DNA from: Agrypnia vestita
Lineage: Eukaryota > Arthropoda > Insecta > Trichoptera > Phryganeidae
Assembly (NCBI GenBank): GCA_016648135.1
Contig: JADDOH010001581.1
Coordinates: 23,991-87,990, forward strand
Direction: 5' to 3'
DNA: 64,000 nt
Shown: piece by piece, positions 1 to 11,507 of the stretch
Layout: every line of letters begins with the position of its first letter
How positions within the stretch are numbered: the stretch's first letter is position 1
The notes under the pieces: model-generated
The model's database searches: none
The model's input: the letters and a program-made list of their open reading frames with translations, nothing else
Told to the model about the DNA's origin: nothing
Program-made: the position numbers and the translations under genes

Positions 1-329
1 ATACGCAGAAAATAATAAAAAACACAAATAATGAATTTTTCATCTTTAGCTAGCTTCATAACACTATGCTACCTAAATAACTACAGACCATTTTATATTC
101 ATTTCACCGTCAAAATATTTCAGTTTTGAAAAAATATAGTCATTAATATATACCATCTGATTAAAATTATCTGCATTGTATAAGGATTTATATCCATTTT
201 AACGATTTCCGCATTCTATTATTATTTTAAGTGTATATCCTCTACTAGATATATTTTTTGGTAATGTTTACATTCGTTAAAGTGATCATCTATAGCAGTG
301 TCGCACTCAAATGCAATAAAGCGCTGTGA

Positions 330-1330
330 TCAATTTTGATATTATACATAGAAAAAATAAATTAAGCATGTAGACAGACTTTAAACCCAATTGTTATCTC
401 GAAATAGTGTTTCAAGTGTGTAGGGATGTATTAAACAGACAGGAAGTATGAGAGAGTGAATTTGTATAAAAAGGGGCGCGCCATTTTGGGGTCTTGAAGT
501 CAGTCAGTCGGACATAAAGCGGTTCCGAGCATTGGATCTAAGCCTGAGAGGGATATTGCTTGAAATATTGCAAGAAAGATGGAACACGACCACCACGGGA
601 AGACGGACTTGTCCTTCTTTCCATGGGTGTTCAGGTCGAATGTACAATTTATGTACATTCAACCTGAACTTTTCGACCTTGTGACGTCCTGGCGTCCTGG
701 TTAGTAAAGAGAGGAACTTCAAATGTTTCCGGGGTTTCGTCAGTGTCCCGTTGGGAGACTCTCCGGGGATCATAATTTTGCTATTCTTTAGTTGCTTACT
801 CTAAGTGTTGCAAAGGAGAGTCATCTGCCCTCTATGGTTGCTATCTATGGTTGCTATCTGCCGGTCGTGACTTCCATGCCGGGGGTCTATTATTTTTTGC
901 CTCGCGGTAGGGACGGTTTTTTTATTCTTATTTTTTGTGGTGCCTTATCTTTTCAACTTCTAACTATATTTTATGTATCTAAAGTATATTTTACAATATG
1001 TACGAGTATACCTGTATATGTCTTTTTTTAACAATATTTTCATTTATCTTTTAAAAAAATAAAGACATCTTCCAACTTATGAAGCTTTTGCTCTTAGAAA
1101 GGTCCTGCGTAAGCGGTAGACACCATTCACTGTTAAAGTCAATTATTAATTATATACGAGCGGACAACAAGTTTCTCTGGTACTCGACTTCCTACAAGAT
1201 CCTCTTCCTCAAGACGAAGAGAATGTCCCAAAGGACATGTTTTTTTTTTGATCTCGGTATTACTGTGATTTTTATAATTTAAAAAAATCTTTTATTAAAT
1301 AGAAAATTAGATGTAATATATGAATTTGAA
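330..1330 (+). mobile_element. LTR-like insertion specific to copy A
   Basis: This kilobase has no counterpart in copy B. It contains a TATAAAAAG box at 465-473, followed 36 bases later by overlapping TCAGT initiators at 500-508, a GC-richer transcribed-looking stretch, and AATAAA at 1058-1063. That order of core promoter then polyadenylation signal resembles a solo LTR of an insect LTR retrotransposon. I did not find clear TG...CA borders or a target-site duplication, and the short ORFs inside show no recognisable protein, so the limits are approximate. Confidence 0.4.
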
Positions 1331-1439
1331 AAACTTTTTTCTTTATAATAAAGCATACAAAACAAGTAAACATAAACATATAAAGTTTTTGAGTACGTTA
1401 GATTTTGCATATTCAGTAAACTGATTTACAAATTTTCGT

Positions 1440-1705
1440 CCGCTTTCTACCAAAGGATGATTATCTTATTGTCTTCTTTTTCTTCACACTGATGGGGTTG
1501 GCTCTTCTTATTTTCGGGATGTAGTTTCTTCAGTTCTGAGTATCTCATTCATCCAGGGCGTTTTTCTGCAAGGTTTTGGATTGAGTTTTGCGTTGAGTCA
1601 TCCAGGGTTCTTTGGTCTTTCTCTGCATAACTGTAGATGAAGTTCTAGAGATATTGTCTGCTATACCATGCGGTCTGGTTGTAAGCAGGCAATGTTTCAG
1701 TTTTT
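1440..1705 (-). mobile_element. RTE-like LINE 3' end fragment
   Basis: On the minus strand this is the degraded 3' end of the same LINE whose reverse-transcriptase part lies at 5590-6490 in the opposite orientation. The shared landmarks are the stretch around 'gagaagagccgacccca' and the CTC-CTGGATGA segment. A related minus-strand copy lies at 24660-24960. No intact frame remains. Confidence 0.55.
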
Positions 1706-2524
1706 TCAAAGCAAGAAAAGGCAGAATAATTTTGATATATGAGTATATGAAGTGTAAGATACATACTCGATTGAGAAATAAAACATTATAGTCTTTCCAT
1801 ATGAAATCAATAAATTTTAAAATAAATTCTTGCCATAGAATGAGAAAAACTTAATTTTTTTCATTTTACTATGCTCATTAATTCCAATATAATAAATAAA
1901 ATGGATTTTCGATGAAAACTTTATTTATTGCAAAATCTAGTCATACTGTATTATAAGATTGGAAATCCATACAAGATAAAATAATCTATTAAAAACGTTT
2001 GCGCTCATTCCAACCTAATGTGGCCCACAAATATTAGATTGTACTTTAACAATTTTCTGAAATTATATTTATAAGAATTATGGTGGCTAATAACATGCTA
2101 ATGTATTTTTTATCTACATAATCGGATAAATTATGAAACTCGCATAGCATTTCGCGCAGCGTTTATAACAATTTAAACCTTTTATATCACTAATGTTCAA
2201 ACATACTAATCTCTTGCAGATTATTGAGTTATGGGATAGTCTGGCTATAGGACCAGCACCGACCTGATGGATATCCAGTGACAGTGATTGGCCAGTGATT
2301 TACATCACGGTTCATGAGAGACCACTTCAGGTACTTATTTGGAAGCAGCTAAGACATTGCTAATTTAATAGATATTTTAAATAATTATTTCTAAGAAATT
2401 TTAATCAATATTCTCACGAGATACTAGGTCGGTAGGAATTGCACGTACCTAATCGACGATTTTACAGCACTTTGCACATTTAATAATTAATACTTAATTA
2501 GCAATTTTTATTTTTTATTATTTA

Positions 2525-2690
2525 ACAGAGATTTGAGCCCGAAAAACGTGTCGTATACTATTTTCAAAATAAGCTAAACGCTTGTGCTATAAAAATGGGA
2601 CTAACTTGCTGGTGCACTGGAATGGGGCTCGACCCACCGACCACCGGACCACAGGCGAGCGTCATGACCACACCAATTCTCAATACTAAT
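2525..2690 (-). mobile_element. tRNA-derived SINE, family 3 (degraded)
   Basis: The segment matches 24034-24215 and 57083-57217. On the minus strand it has a tRNA-like head with a decayed B box, then the body around 'aacttgctggtgcactgg', ending near 'acacgttttt'. This copy lost several tRNA-like positions. Confidence 0.55.
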
Positions 2691-3484
2691 TCTAAAATTC
2701 GAAATACTATAAAGTATGGGATAATCAACTAGATTCGCGAAACGTCTAGAACATCGACAGCATCACACTGAAGACATGGTTGTTTTGACAAGCGAGACGA
2801 GCTTATAGAAAGCGAAACCAGAGCCACAAGGAAGCGGTGATTCAGTGTGACTAAGTGACATTAAAATAGTACCCTAAGAGTGATCGGAAATATGTGCGAA
2901 TAGACGTGTATAAAGTGTTTCATAGACAAGTGATTAGTGCAAAATATTGTGAATTATAGTATAGATCTCTAGTGATTTTAGTAAATTAATAAAACTAATT
3001 AATTTAGATTTTTTTTGTTTTATTTCCCACCGCTACAATTCCATAACATACATCAAGCATGATGAGAATATCAATCATGATTTGTTTTTTTCAAGGATAT
3101 GTCTTTTTAAGGAAAATCTTTGAACGATGGAAATTCTAGAGTGAAGAATGAAGAAAATCAACGTGTAGCCTACAGATAGAATAAAGAAAGGGTCACTGAA
3201 ATGATTTCGTCATTTGGAACGGATGAGCAAGGAAACAATGTTAAAGAGAATATATGAGTGTAGGCAATAGGATCTAAGGGATTCCGCGAGAGACCAGGAA
3301 AGATAACGTATGTGTCACTCAAACTTTAGTAGCATCTTCTCCCTACATATCGCAAAGGTCGTTAGTATCGCGGTATATATAGCCTTTATGAATTTTTTAA
3401 AGTAAACATGGACGTAATTGCAATTTATTGAGTCTTCAAAAAATTACAATACTTCTCTACTGTTCGCTGGCCAGACCAAAAATG

Positions 3485-4010
3485 AATTAAAATTTTAAAA
3501 AAACTTACCCAAAAAAAACATTTTTTTATTATGCTCCCTTTCTCATTTGTATTGTTTACAATTTGATATTCTATCAACATATTCCTCTTGCTTTAAATTC
3601 ATGTGTAAAATCTATTCCATGTATATTATTATCCTTAAAACTTATAAAATATTGAAAACGTAATAATAGGTATAGTGGGGCACGGCGTCGGCGAAACCTA
3701 CTTATCGGACCCATGGCTAGGGTCAGACTAGTTGAAACAGGTTTCGCGTCTTCTTCACGCGTCGGGCTCCATTCTCATTTGTATGGTTTCCAATTTGAAA
3801 AAACCGTTAAAATTTCGAAAAATCCAAATAATTAAATTTTTTAAACGAAAATTTGTTCGATCATTTTTATCGTCGCCGCGAGTTTGCCTGCAAAGTTTCA
3901 GCGCGATGCGACAGGAAAAGGGATAAAAATCGATCCAAAGTTTTTCGGCAGACAAGCATACGCCACGAGTTAAAAGAAAGGTAGTAAAAAAGCTTCCGTT
4001 ATACAAAACA
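3485..4010. mobile_element. Unclassified repeat inserted in copy A
   Basis: Copy B lacks this stretch: its flanks join directly around 26880-26900. The core at 3660-4000 is related, in reverse orientation, to 8740-9115. Shared landmarks are 'ctcatttgtatggtttcc', the 'cgtcgccgcgagt' segment and 'aaagtttcagc'. No transposase frame is recognisable, so class is unknown. Confidence 0.5.
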
Positions 4011-5589
4011 ATAGATTGGAAACATGGTATTCATCGGTTGGAAGAATTTTTTTTTGTAAATGCCATAAAAGAGGCCAAAACTTTTGCATCAACCCAAAAT
4101 AAAAAAATAATTTTAAAGGAAAAAATATATATTTTAACGGCACAGTACTACTAGCCATCACAGTATATGTGTAGGTTAAAAACATTTTGTGGTGTGCGAT
4201 AAATATAACCAGGTATAACTAATCGAATAGAATTTTTGATGAGAATTAGTAGTGTGGGTGTAAAACTTTTTTCTTCTCATTAATTTTTTTATAACGTGTT
4301 ATTTTCTACTTTTTTTCTTTGTCATGTTTAATCTTGTAATCAATTCGAATAACGCCAAAGACATGTTTTTATCTAAATGATATTGACTTTCAAAATTTCA
4401 AAAACGTCACTTTTATTATAATAATAAAAGCCGACAGATGTCAGCATAATTTATATTTAACAATATTTTTTTGTATAATTTAACTTGTTTTGTAAAATTA
4501 ATGAATGATTATTATATTGAAGTACGTCTTTTCAGAACGTTTGTTGGTAGGGAAGTGGGTCAAATATTGAATTCAAAATTCTGACAAACATGCGATAGTT
4601 AATTAAGGCGTGTAAAATATTTTAATATACTTATTCAGACATATATATTTTTAATTCTTTGCAACAATATTAAAAAACGGTATATTTTTTTGAGATAGGA
4701 ATTCCCTAGATATAGGAGACTAGAAGGAAAAATCTGGTTGGCTAATAAAAAACAATTTTTAAAAGTGTGTATTTATGAAAAATATGCATAATTTTCTTCA
4801 TGACCATTAAAAATACAAAGAAAATAAATTAATTTAAATCACGCCACAAGAGCCTAGGTAAAAGGTTCTCTCCTGAACAATCAAAATATATGCGCGTTTT
4901 GTAAATAACTAAATTATTAAATGTATAAAATCCACTAATACCGCACAACAATATAATTTTGTGTTAATATTAATAAACCTACCACCCAATGAAAAATAAG
5001 TGGTAAAATATATTTTTTTCTAATTTATATCCTTTTATTTGACAAACTTTTTTTTCTTTGTTTATTATGTTCCATTAATATGTTCCAAGCTGAACAGCGG
5101 TTCTACGGCATTAAACAGCATTAAAAATTTTCGTTACATTTTCGAATACTTTCACTTTTTACTTGCATTTTACCAGATGCCTCTAAAGCCTTTTTGACGT
5201 CGAAAAGAGTGTCAAACATGCGATCGTACTATTTTTTTTCTCCGGTAAATGTTTGTCCGACACAAAAAAGAAGATCGTGTACTTATTGAGAAATAAAATA
5301 GCTTATTATAAGAGAAAAACAATTAATTTTGTTCAAAATCATCCTATTTCTACTTAAATTTTAGGCTCTCAGGTTGGTGTGACTCTAAAATAGATTTTTT
5401 TTTAATAAATGCGAAAATTGGAGTTGAAGATCTACAGATACTTCATTTATATATAAGTACATAATCTTCTTTTCCGTCATGAACGAACATGCAGCGGGGA
5501 ATATTGTATATTCATGGAAAAAGATATGACTAGATAATATTTTTTTTTAAATTTCCCATTAAATAGCTTAATATAAACATTATTTAGTT

Positions 5590-6490
5590 CCAAGAATGAT
5601 GCACATCAGGGACATCACCTAAATCTCCGATTAAAGTAGAGGAACACCATGGATCTGTCCTCAGCTCACTGCTATTCATGAAGGTCATGAATTATCTAAC
5701 AATTCAAGAAACGAATAGTGTTCTCAAGATAATACTTTTTGTAGATGATTTATTATTGATATCTGATAACCATTGTAACTTTAAGAACAGCCTGGAAAGA
5801 TAGAAAAAGATCCTGGAGAGTTATGGCCTAAAATTAACAGGAAAAAGATAGAATATTTTTCTTGACGTTTGAAGAATCAAATGTTGTAACTCCTTCCAAC
5901 TGTGATGCATTTAAGTATCTGGGCTCACTCTCACTCACTCATTCGCACAAAGATGGAGGGAGTGCGGCGGATCTTGACTGTAGAATAGATGCGAAAATTA
6001 GATCCGTGACCCGAAAATGCTTCTAAAATTTAAAGGATAGGTGTACTAGACTATTGTTAGACACGTGATAATGTATGACTCCGAACAATGTACAAACAGA
6101 AGAACAACTCCTTAATCTGTCTAAAAACGGCAGAAATGCATGCGAATGGTCGGCAGTAGCAACTAAAAGATAGGATTGAAAGTTCAAGCATTCCTGGTAG
6201 CCTGTGTGTCACGGAGATAAACAGCAAGCTGAAAGAATGATAGATGAAATGATCTGGGTAGATAAGACGAAGACTAATAGAAAATAACAGATGGTGAAGC
6301 AAGCAATATCTCTCTTCATCAACAGTCATCCAGAGGAATATCAAAGAACTCCTGGATGACGCAATGCTCCAAAATAATACAGAGAAACGGCCTGTATGAA
6401 AAAGATACCCAGAACCGAAGAAAATACAGCCTAAAAACGAGAAGAGCCGATTCCAACAGCCTACCTAGGCAATGAGTTGAGAAGAAGAAT
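5590..6490 (+). mobile_element. Degraded RTE-like LINE reverse transcriptase, copy A
   Basis: Frames interrupted by stops and frameshifts still read as a non-LTR reverse transcriptase. Visible are GSVLSSLLFMKVMNYLT (the QGSVLSPLLF-type motif), then VDDLLLISDN (the FADD active-site motif with the first residue changed), then ILESYGLKL and the thumb region. The 3' end around 6360-6480 matches 1440-1705 and 24660-24960 in reverse orientation. The same broken element is at 28690-29650, so it inserted and decayed before the segmental duplication. Confidence 0.8.
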
Positions 6491-6764
6491 TAGTGCCAAT
6501 AAAAAAATTTAAAAATTAATCACCTCTTTGTAAAATAATTACCCAATTTGTAACTAAATTAATTCTCCCAGGGTAGTGTCCCATTAAGACATTTTTATAC
6601 CTACTTCTATTTTCACGTTACAATCGTACCCTTTAGCAGTGCAGTGGTTAGTATACCCGTCTATTACAGACCAGGATTGCTAATTATTTGATTGAATGCA
6701 TGGATATACTTTAGAATTAGATAAACGTCGACGTTCATCCAGTACTTTTAAGTTTGTAGGTTGG

Positions 6765-8543
6765 TTATAATTTTAAGATCAGGTTAATACTACCGATTAT
6801 CTTTGAAGATTTTGAGACGGTCGCAGTAAAATTGAAGAGCCACGTCGAGACGGGAAAATTATCGGGAAAGGTATCAAATGCCATTTCAAAGTTATCGATA
6901 TGTATGACTCCAACCTGAAAAATGAGATAAAATTTAGATCTCGTAATATTTACATCACAATTGTATTAAAAATTTTATTGCGTCATTATATGTATTCCGT
7001 CAGTTGCACATTATTTTTTTTTTCAAAGTATATGCTTACAAAAAAGCCATGCTTCAATGCATGCGCCTTAGTTACTAAGTTTTAAACTTGCATAGGTTTA
7101 AAAAATACTATAGTTACCACTGGGCATTTGTCAGGAAGGTTGCTGAATTTTTGAACAGCTCGGAGTTCAAACCATTGCAGCGGCTTATTAAAGCTATCGC
7201 AGACTTTGTCCTTAACTTGTACAAAGCTCTGCTTGAATACATTGTCTTTTAATTCAAATGATGTGAATGCTATCTGAAACGAGAGAAACACTTAAACTGA
7301 TGTATATCAATATATGTAAGAATTATATATCTTCTGGATTAGAACGAGAAACTTGGCACGGTGACTCATGGCCTCGAAAGTGTAATAGTGGAACTGTACT
7401 TGTTTACTCAATTACATCACTACTGACATATTAAGTACCGATATTCATATATTATATGAATATCAGTACGTAATACGATAATCTGAACACTAAAAATCAT
7501 TTGAATGTACCGGTGTCCGATGGTTAAAAAAATTCTGGTCATGTGTCACATAGCAAATCTACAGCATTCATAATGTTCTGTTCTATGTATGTAATTTATT
7601 CATATGCAACTTAACCTTAAAAAATATCGCGACCCATTTATATAATAACGAATAACGAAAAATTTATTGTTGATGTATAGGGAACACACTGAGGATTCTA
7701 CCAATGAAAAAGGGTGATTTTCTTCAGAAAGGTGAATTTTTCATTTCATTCAAGACATCTCCGTCATTTACTTTTTCATACTTTTTTAATTAATTGTTGT
7801 GTCTAGTTTTTAATTTTTTTTATATAAAGAAAAAATGTATCGTGCTAAATTTTTTTATTTGTATATACTGCTAATAATAAATAGTATTTTTCTTTTTGGG
7901 AATCGTAATTGACTAGCCAATTGCGCCTGGTTAAAGGCATATCCGTCGATCATTGTCTTAGGTATGCATTGTTATTAGATATGATGACATGTTATTATGC
8001 TTTGTTTGTCATGTTAACTTTTATCATACGCAAGGACACTCGCAATTCACTAGGGTAACTGCATCATACCGCATTATACGTGGTATAATAAAATTGCCAG
8101 CAATTTTAACTATTTCGTCAGGACAATCGTTATCAAATAACTGTATAGATTGAAAAAAATGCGATTAGATAACAATAGCGCGGTGTATTAGATGGATTTG
8201 TGTATTAAAAAATACAGAAAAAACTGTTATTAAATTGAAGCCTCAATATAATATAATTGAATTTTTTTTAATACTAATGCCATATATTATATTAATGATA
8301 GCAGGAGCGAGCTGAATCCTCAATAAAATATTGGTACGAAAATAACATTTGGAGTAGGACAATGAAAACAGATGAAGAACTCACAGTTACATTATTAGTC
8401 CAAGGTTGTAGGATATTTATGCTGGAATTTAACAAGTAGTCAGAACCTCTGCTTATTCTGGCCACTGTAGCTCTTGCGTCTCTTACGTATTGGGGATCCG
8501 TATATTCTATTAACAATCGTTGTAAAATAACTTTATTGCGTCT
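6765..8543 (-). CDS. DUF1091-like secreted protein gene A (exons 2-4; exon 1 not found)
   Basis: I assembled three minus-strand exons from splice sites and homology to gene B. Exon 2 is 8385-8543 (acceptor 'tttcag', donor ACT|gtgagt, 53 codons). Exon 3 is 7118-7273 (acceptor 'cgtttcag', donor GTG|gtaact, 52 codons). Exon 4 is 6765-6914 (acceptor 'ttttcag', 49 codons plus TAA). All joins are phase 0. Landmarks are LLNSSINI and NNVT (glycosylation-type sites), KDKVCD, SNLPDKCPV, then VGVIHIDNF and FPDNFPVSTW. The D-x-C, SN-x-P-x-KCP and lP-x-x-lP-x-x-W pattern is that of DUF1091, a large insect family of small secreted MD-2-like proteins; members related to it (CheB) act in chemosensation. A family member of about 180 residues needs a signal-peptide exon upstream, but the duplicated block stops at 8718 and transposon-like sequence follows, so this copy may be a headless pseudogene. 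A TAA here replaces CAA of copy B. Confidence 0.62.
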
Positions 8544-8739
8544 CTGAAAATAAAAAAATAATTTGAAAATTATCTGCTTTATTTCTGACCTAAATATTTC
8601 CGATAGCGTGATGCACTGTGTGCCATTCTTAAAACAATATTTAAAAATGGCATTATACATAAATATATGATTATTTGATCATTTCTCTTCTTCAATAATT
8701 ATTTGGTGATTCTCCATTAAAAAAAATTAATAATTATAG

Positions 8740-9115
8740 TAAAATTTTGGATTTTAATTTTTTTTATGGTTTTTTGTATGGAGATTCCGACGCATATGGT
8801 AGACGCGAAACCCGAAAATGAGAAAGGGAGTATTGTAAAAACTTCGTTTTTATGGGTTACTTTTTTTTACATCCTTTCTTTTAACTCATGGCGTCTGCTT
8901 GCTTGACGATAAAATTTTGGATCGATTTTTAACCCTTTTTCCGTGATCCGATCGAGCTGAAACTTTGCAAGTAGACTCGTGGCGACGATCAAGAAGATTT
9001 GTCACATTTTTGTTAAAAAAAATAATAATTATAGTATAATTTTGGATTTTTCAAATTTTTAATGGTATTTTCATACAAGCCGCTTTGATACAAATGAGAC
9101 ATGTTGTTTCTAATT
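8740..9115 (-). mobile_element. Unclassified repeat, related to 3660-4000
   Basis: Read on the minus strand, it shares 'catttgtatcaaag', the 'cgtcgccacgagtc' segment, 'aaagtttcagctcgat' and the block before 'taactcatggcgtc' in altered form with the repeat at 3660-4000. It starts just past the copy A border, and an internal 'attttggattttt' stretch occurs twice (about 8745 and 9040). No protein recognised. Confidence 0.45.
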
Positions 9116-9362
9116 ATACTGAAAAATAACATCCAGTAGGTACGTGAACCTCTCAAGTTTCAGCTTCATTACTGAAACTGATGAACCCAATCTAACTTCC
9201 GTAGTCTGTAGGCAAATTACTCAAGGCGAGGCAAAAAAATGAAAGTCATGTCAAACTAATTTAATTACTACATATTATTTTGTGGTTATTAATTATTTAT
9301 TCTAAAGATTCTTAGAGTATGCAATTATTCAACATTTTGTTTTTATTTTATTCTTAAATTAC

Positions 9363-9910
9363 TTGAGGATATTCCTATCAATACTAGGTACTTTTTTGAA
9401 GAAAACAAAAAGACACATAACAAAAAGTGATTTCAGATTTATACCACAGTGTATAAGTGAACGAGAATCAAACAAATATCCACATATCGAATTAAATCAT
9501 TTACTTATGAAATTTAATCTGGATTTTCCAATCCCACAAGGGAATATTATCAGATCCATCTTATTTTTAATTTATGTAAACCAAGTGTTTAAATTACTTG
9601 AGAAAAAGATAGCATTTGCTGATGACATTGCAATAATTTTTAGAACAGAACATGCAATGATATTACTATTGCAGATAATATCAATATAAATGCAATCAAA
9701 GAATGGTTTGATGACAATCTTTTCTCACTTAATTCAGGAAAAAATATCATTCCTTTAATATTACAGGACGATGTATCTACCTGCAGATCTAATTAAAATA
9801 ATGATTCATTGCAAAAATTGTAGTAATGGTATTGCATTCAAAAACAACTGTACTAGACATAAACCGAAATCTAATAACAAATATTTAAGAATAATAATTG
9901 ATAAATAATT
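9363..9910 (+). mobile_element. CR1/Jockey-like LINE reverse-transcriptase fragment
   Basis: One frame gives FPIPQGNIIRSILFLIYVN, the PQGSVLGPILFLIYVN-type motif, followed by IAFADDIAIIF, the catalytic FADD box. After a stop the frame shifts through a WFDDNLFSLNSGK-like stretch and a YLPADLIKI-like segment to NKYLRIIIDK. That succession is typical of the palm and thumb of CR1/Jockey-like LINEs. It is truncated at both ends and broken by stops, so it is not functional. Confidence 0.75.
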
Positions 9911-9929
9911 TAAATTGACATTTTAAAAA

Positions 9930-10400
9930 GATACGTAATTTTGCCGCTAACCTCCGCGCCGCAAGCGAGTTGTTACGATTTTTCGCCGCTGCGTTATTTT
10001 GCCGCTAAGTGCGCGCAATACGATTCAGAACCCTTTGTTACAACACTGCGATGCGACATTATGCCTGATTAGGCCTGATTATGCCGCAGCGTTTTTTCGC
10101 CGCGCGGCGAAAAATTCTTTGCTTTGAGAAATGCGCGCATTCGTGGACAAATATATTTTCACAGATAATGTGTAGTGATGTAAATTCATTGATTGACATA
10201 ATTTCACTGCCCCCACTCTGCCCGACCGAGTAAAATACATTTCCACTAATGAAAGTATAGTATCACTGGAAATACAAATTCGCTGTAACATATATATACT
10301 ATGAGTAATAAATAAAAAAAATTCCATGTATCGTTTGCTTGAAAATAATAACGAAGAATATACCCTCATATTGCTTGCGCATAGTGGTCTGGGGCCTTAA
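9930..10400. repeat. GC-richer segment with repeated 'gccgctaa' motifs
   Basis: Against the AT-rich background this stretch repeats the motif 'ttttgccgctaa' (9940, 10000) and 'tttcgccg' (9980, 10090-10110), with runs of GCGC. It ends near a piggyBac-like terminus. Probably a degenerate repeat or transposon terminus; I see no gene. Confidence 0.3.
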
Positions 10401-10585
10401 CCCCTAAAATGTTATTGAAAACGTGTTTATGTGCCAAACCATGTGCGCGATTACACTCACTTTTCTACCTTGTATAGACGGGATTAAATAAAATTTCAAT
10501 TCAATCTGCTGTTTGTAAACAATAATTCCCAGTATTTTATAGACGAAACCGAAAATTGTCACTAACCCATATGGTAATAAATTTT

Positions 10586-11090
10586 TTAACCCTAGAAAGC
10601 TAACCTTTGGGCGTACCCCATTAAAGCTAACCATCCGTCGAAACAACGGGTACATGAAAAAGTACTTTTTTTGCAAAATATATAAACTGTATGCATGTGA
10701 CATTATCGTTAAATAAAAGGTTTTTCAATGAAAATACGTCTTATAAATTAAACATTACTTATTTATTTAAGAACTACAGTAAAATTTCTAAAACTTCTGA
10801 AAAATATTTTTATTTTTCATAAACTTTAATATTCAAAAGCAACTAGAAAAAAAATATAACGTTCTATGTTTTGACATTTTATGGCACATAAGATTATATA
10901 AAAAAGTAATTATAACATAAAAGTTTTTTATATTTAGAGCATGTGGTACAAAAATCAATCTTATGTTCATCACATATCGCTACCTTACATTTGGCACAAA
11001 CAATTTTTGTCATACGCTTTTTCTTGTAGTGGCATTTCCCGCACGTTTTTCTTTTATGATCTCCTTGTTTCGAAGAAGTTGATAACTATT
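10586..11090 (-). mobile_element. Remnant piggyBac-like element, 3' end
   Basis: TTAA at 10586-10589 is followed by CCCTAGAAAG, the piggyBac target site and terminal repeat start. Inside, on minus strand, 10894-11082 encodes the C-terminal cysteine-rich domain of piggyBac transposases: the CGKC, CAKC, CDEH and CTTC pairs are spaced as a zinc-binding cross-brace, followed by a stop. Upstream of this the catalytic DDD domain is absent or unreadable (stops directly before it), and I found no matching opposite terminus, so it is a dead 3' fragment. Confidence 0.75.
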
Positions 11091-11507
11091 CTTCATTTAC
11101 CGATCAGTTGAATGACGCTGGTCATTTTTCATTTTGTTTTCTCCTTTTTTACATACTGTCATTTTTGTTATTTATTTCGTTATTTTCTTTGATACGGTTA
11201 TTTTTCTTGTTTTTTTTATTTTTTCTCTTTCTGTTATTATTTATACTGATTGATTATCACTTATTTTTTATATTCTGTTAACTTTTTAGTTTTTAAATTT
11301 TCATTTATTTTAAAACAACAAATAAGCAATAAACAAATTTTGTTACAGAATTTTATTCAGATTTCAGACGTGATTTTTTAACAAAACAAACATTCAAGAA
11401 AACCGGCTAAATGTGATGGAAAAAACATATTTTTTTAAAAATGTTTATAAACATTGAACAACGGAGATTATAAAACAGTTACAAGGCAGCTTGAAGAGTA
11501 AAAATAT

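Larger units (their letters stand above)
1..8718. repeat. Segmental duplication, copy A
   Basis: The segment is colinear and in the same orientation with 23594-32028. Anchor pairs read by eye: 1-235 with 23594-23840; 1945-2460 with 25735-26155; 4000-5570 with 26905-28660; 5590-6500 with 28690-29650; 6640-7500 with 29815-30760; 8170-8718 with 31480-32028. The offset shrinks from about 23.59 kb to 23.31 kb because of indels. Copy A has its own insertions at about 330-1330 and 3485-4010. The left border is not visible because the match already exists at base 1. The right border is sharp: after the shared stretch ending in 'gattctccatt' the two copies diverge completely. Confidence 0.85.

Noticed and set aside
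6057..6344. Minus-strand ORFs 6057-6344 and 29169-29483 as conserved paralogous genes
   Set aside because: They look conserved only because they are antisense to the duplicated LINE reverse-transcriptase fragment.
7274..7291. Apparent Met start MFLSFQ before exon 3 of gene A (and the same in gene B)
   Set aside because: It is the intron 'tttctctcgtttcag' read as codons; homology with gene C begins at the splice site.
8544..8660. Start at 8660 for gene A exon 2
   Set aside because: The corresponding frame is disrupted by indels in copy B, as expected for an intron.
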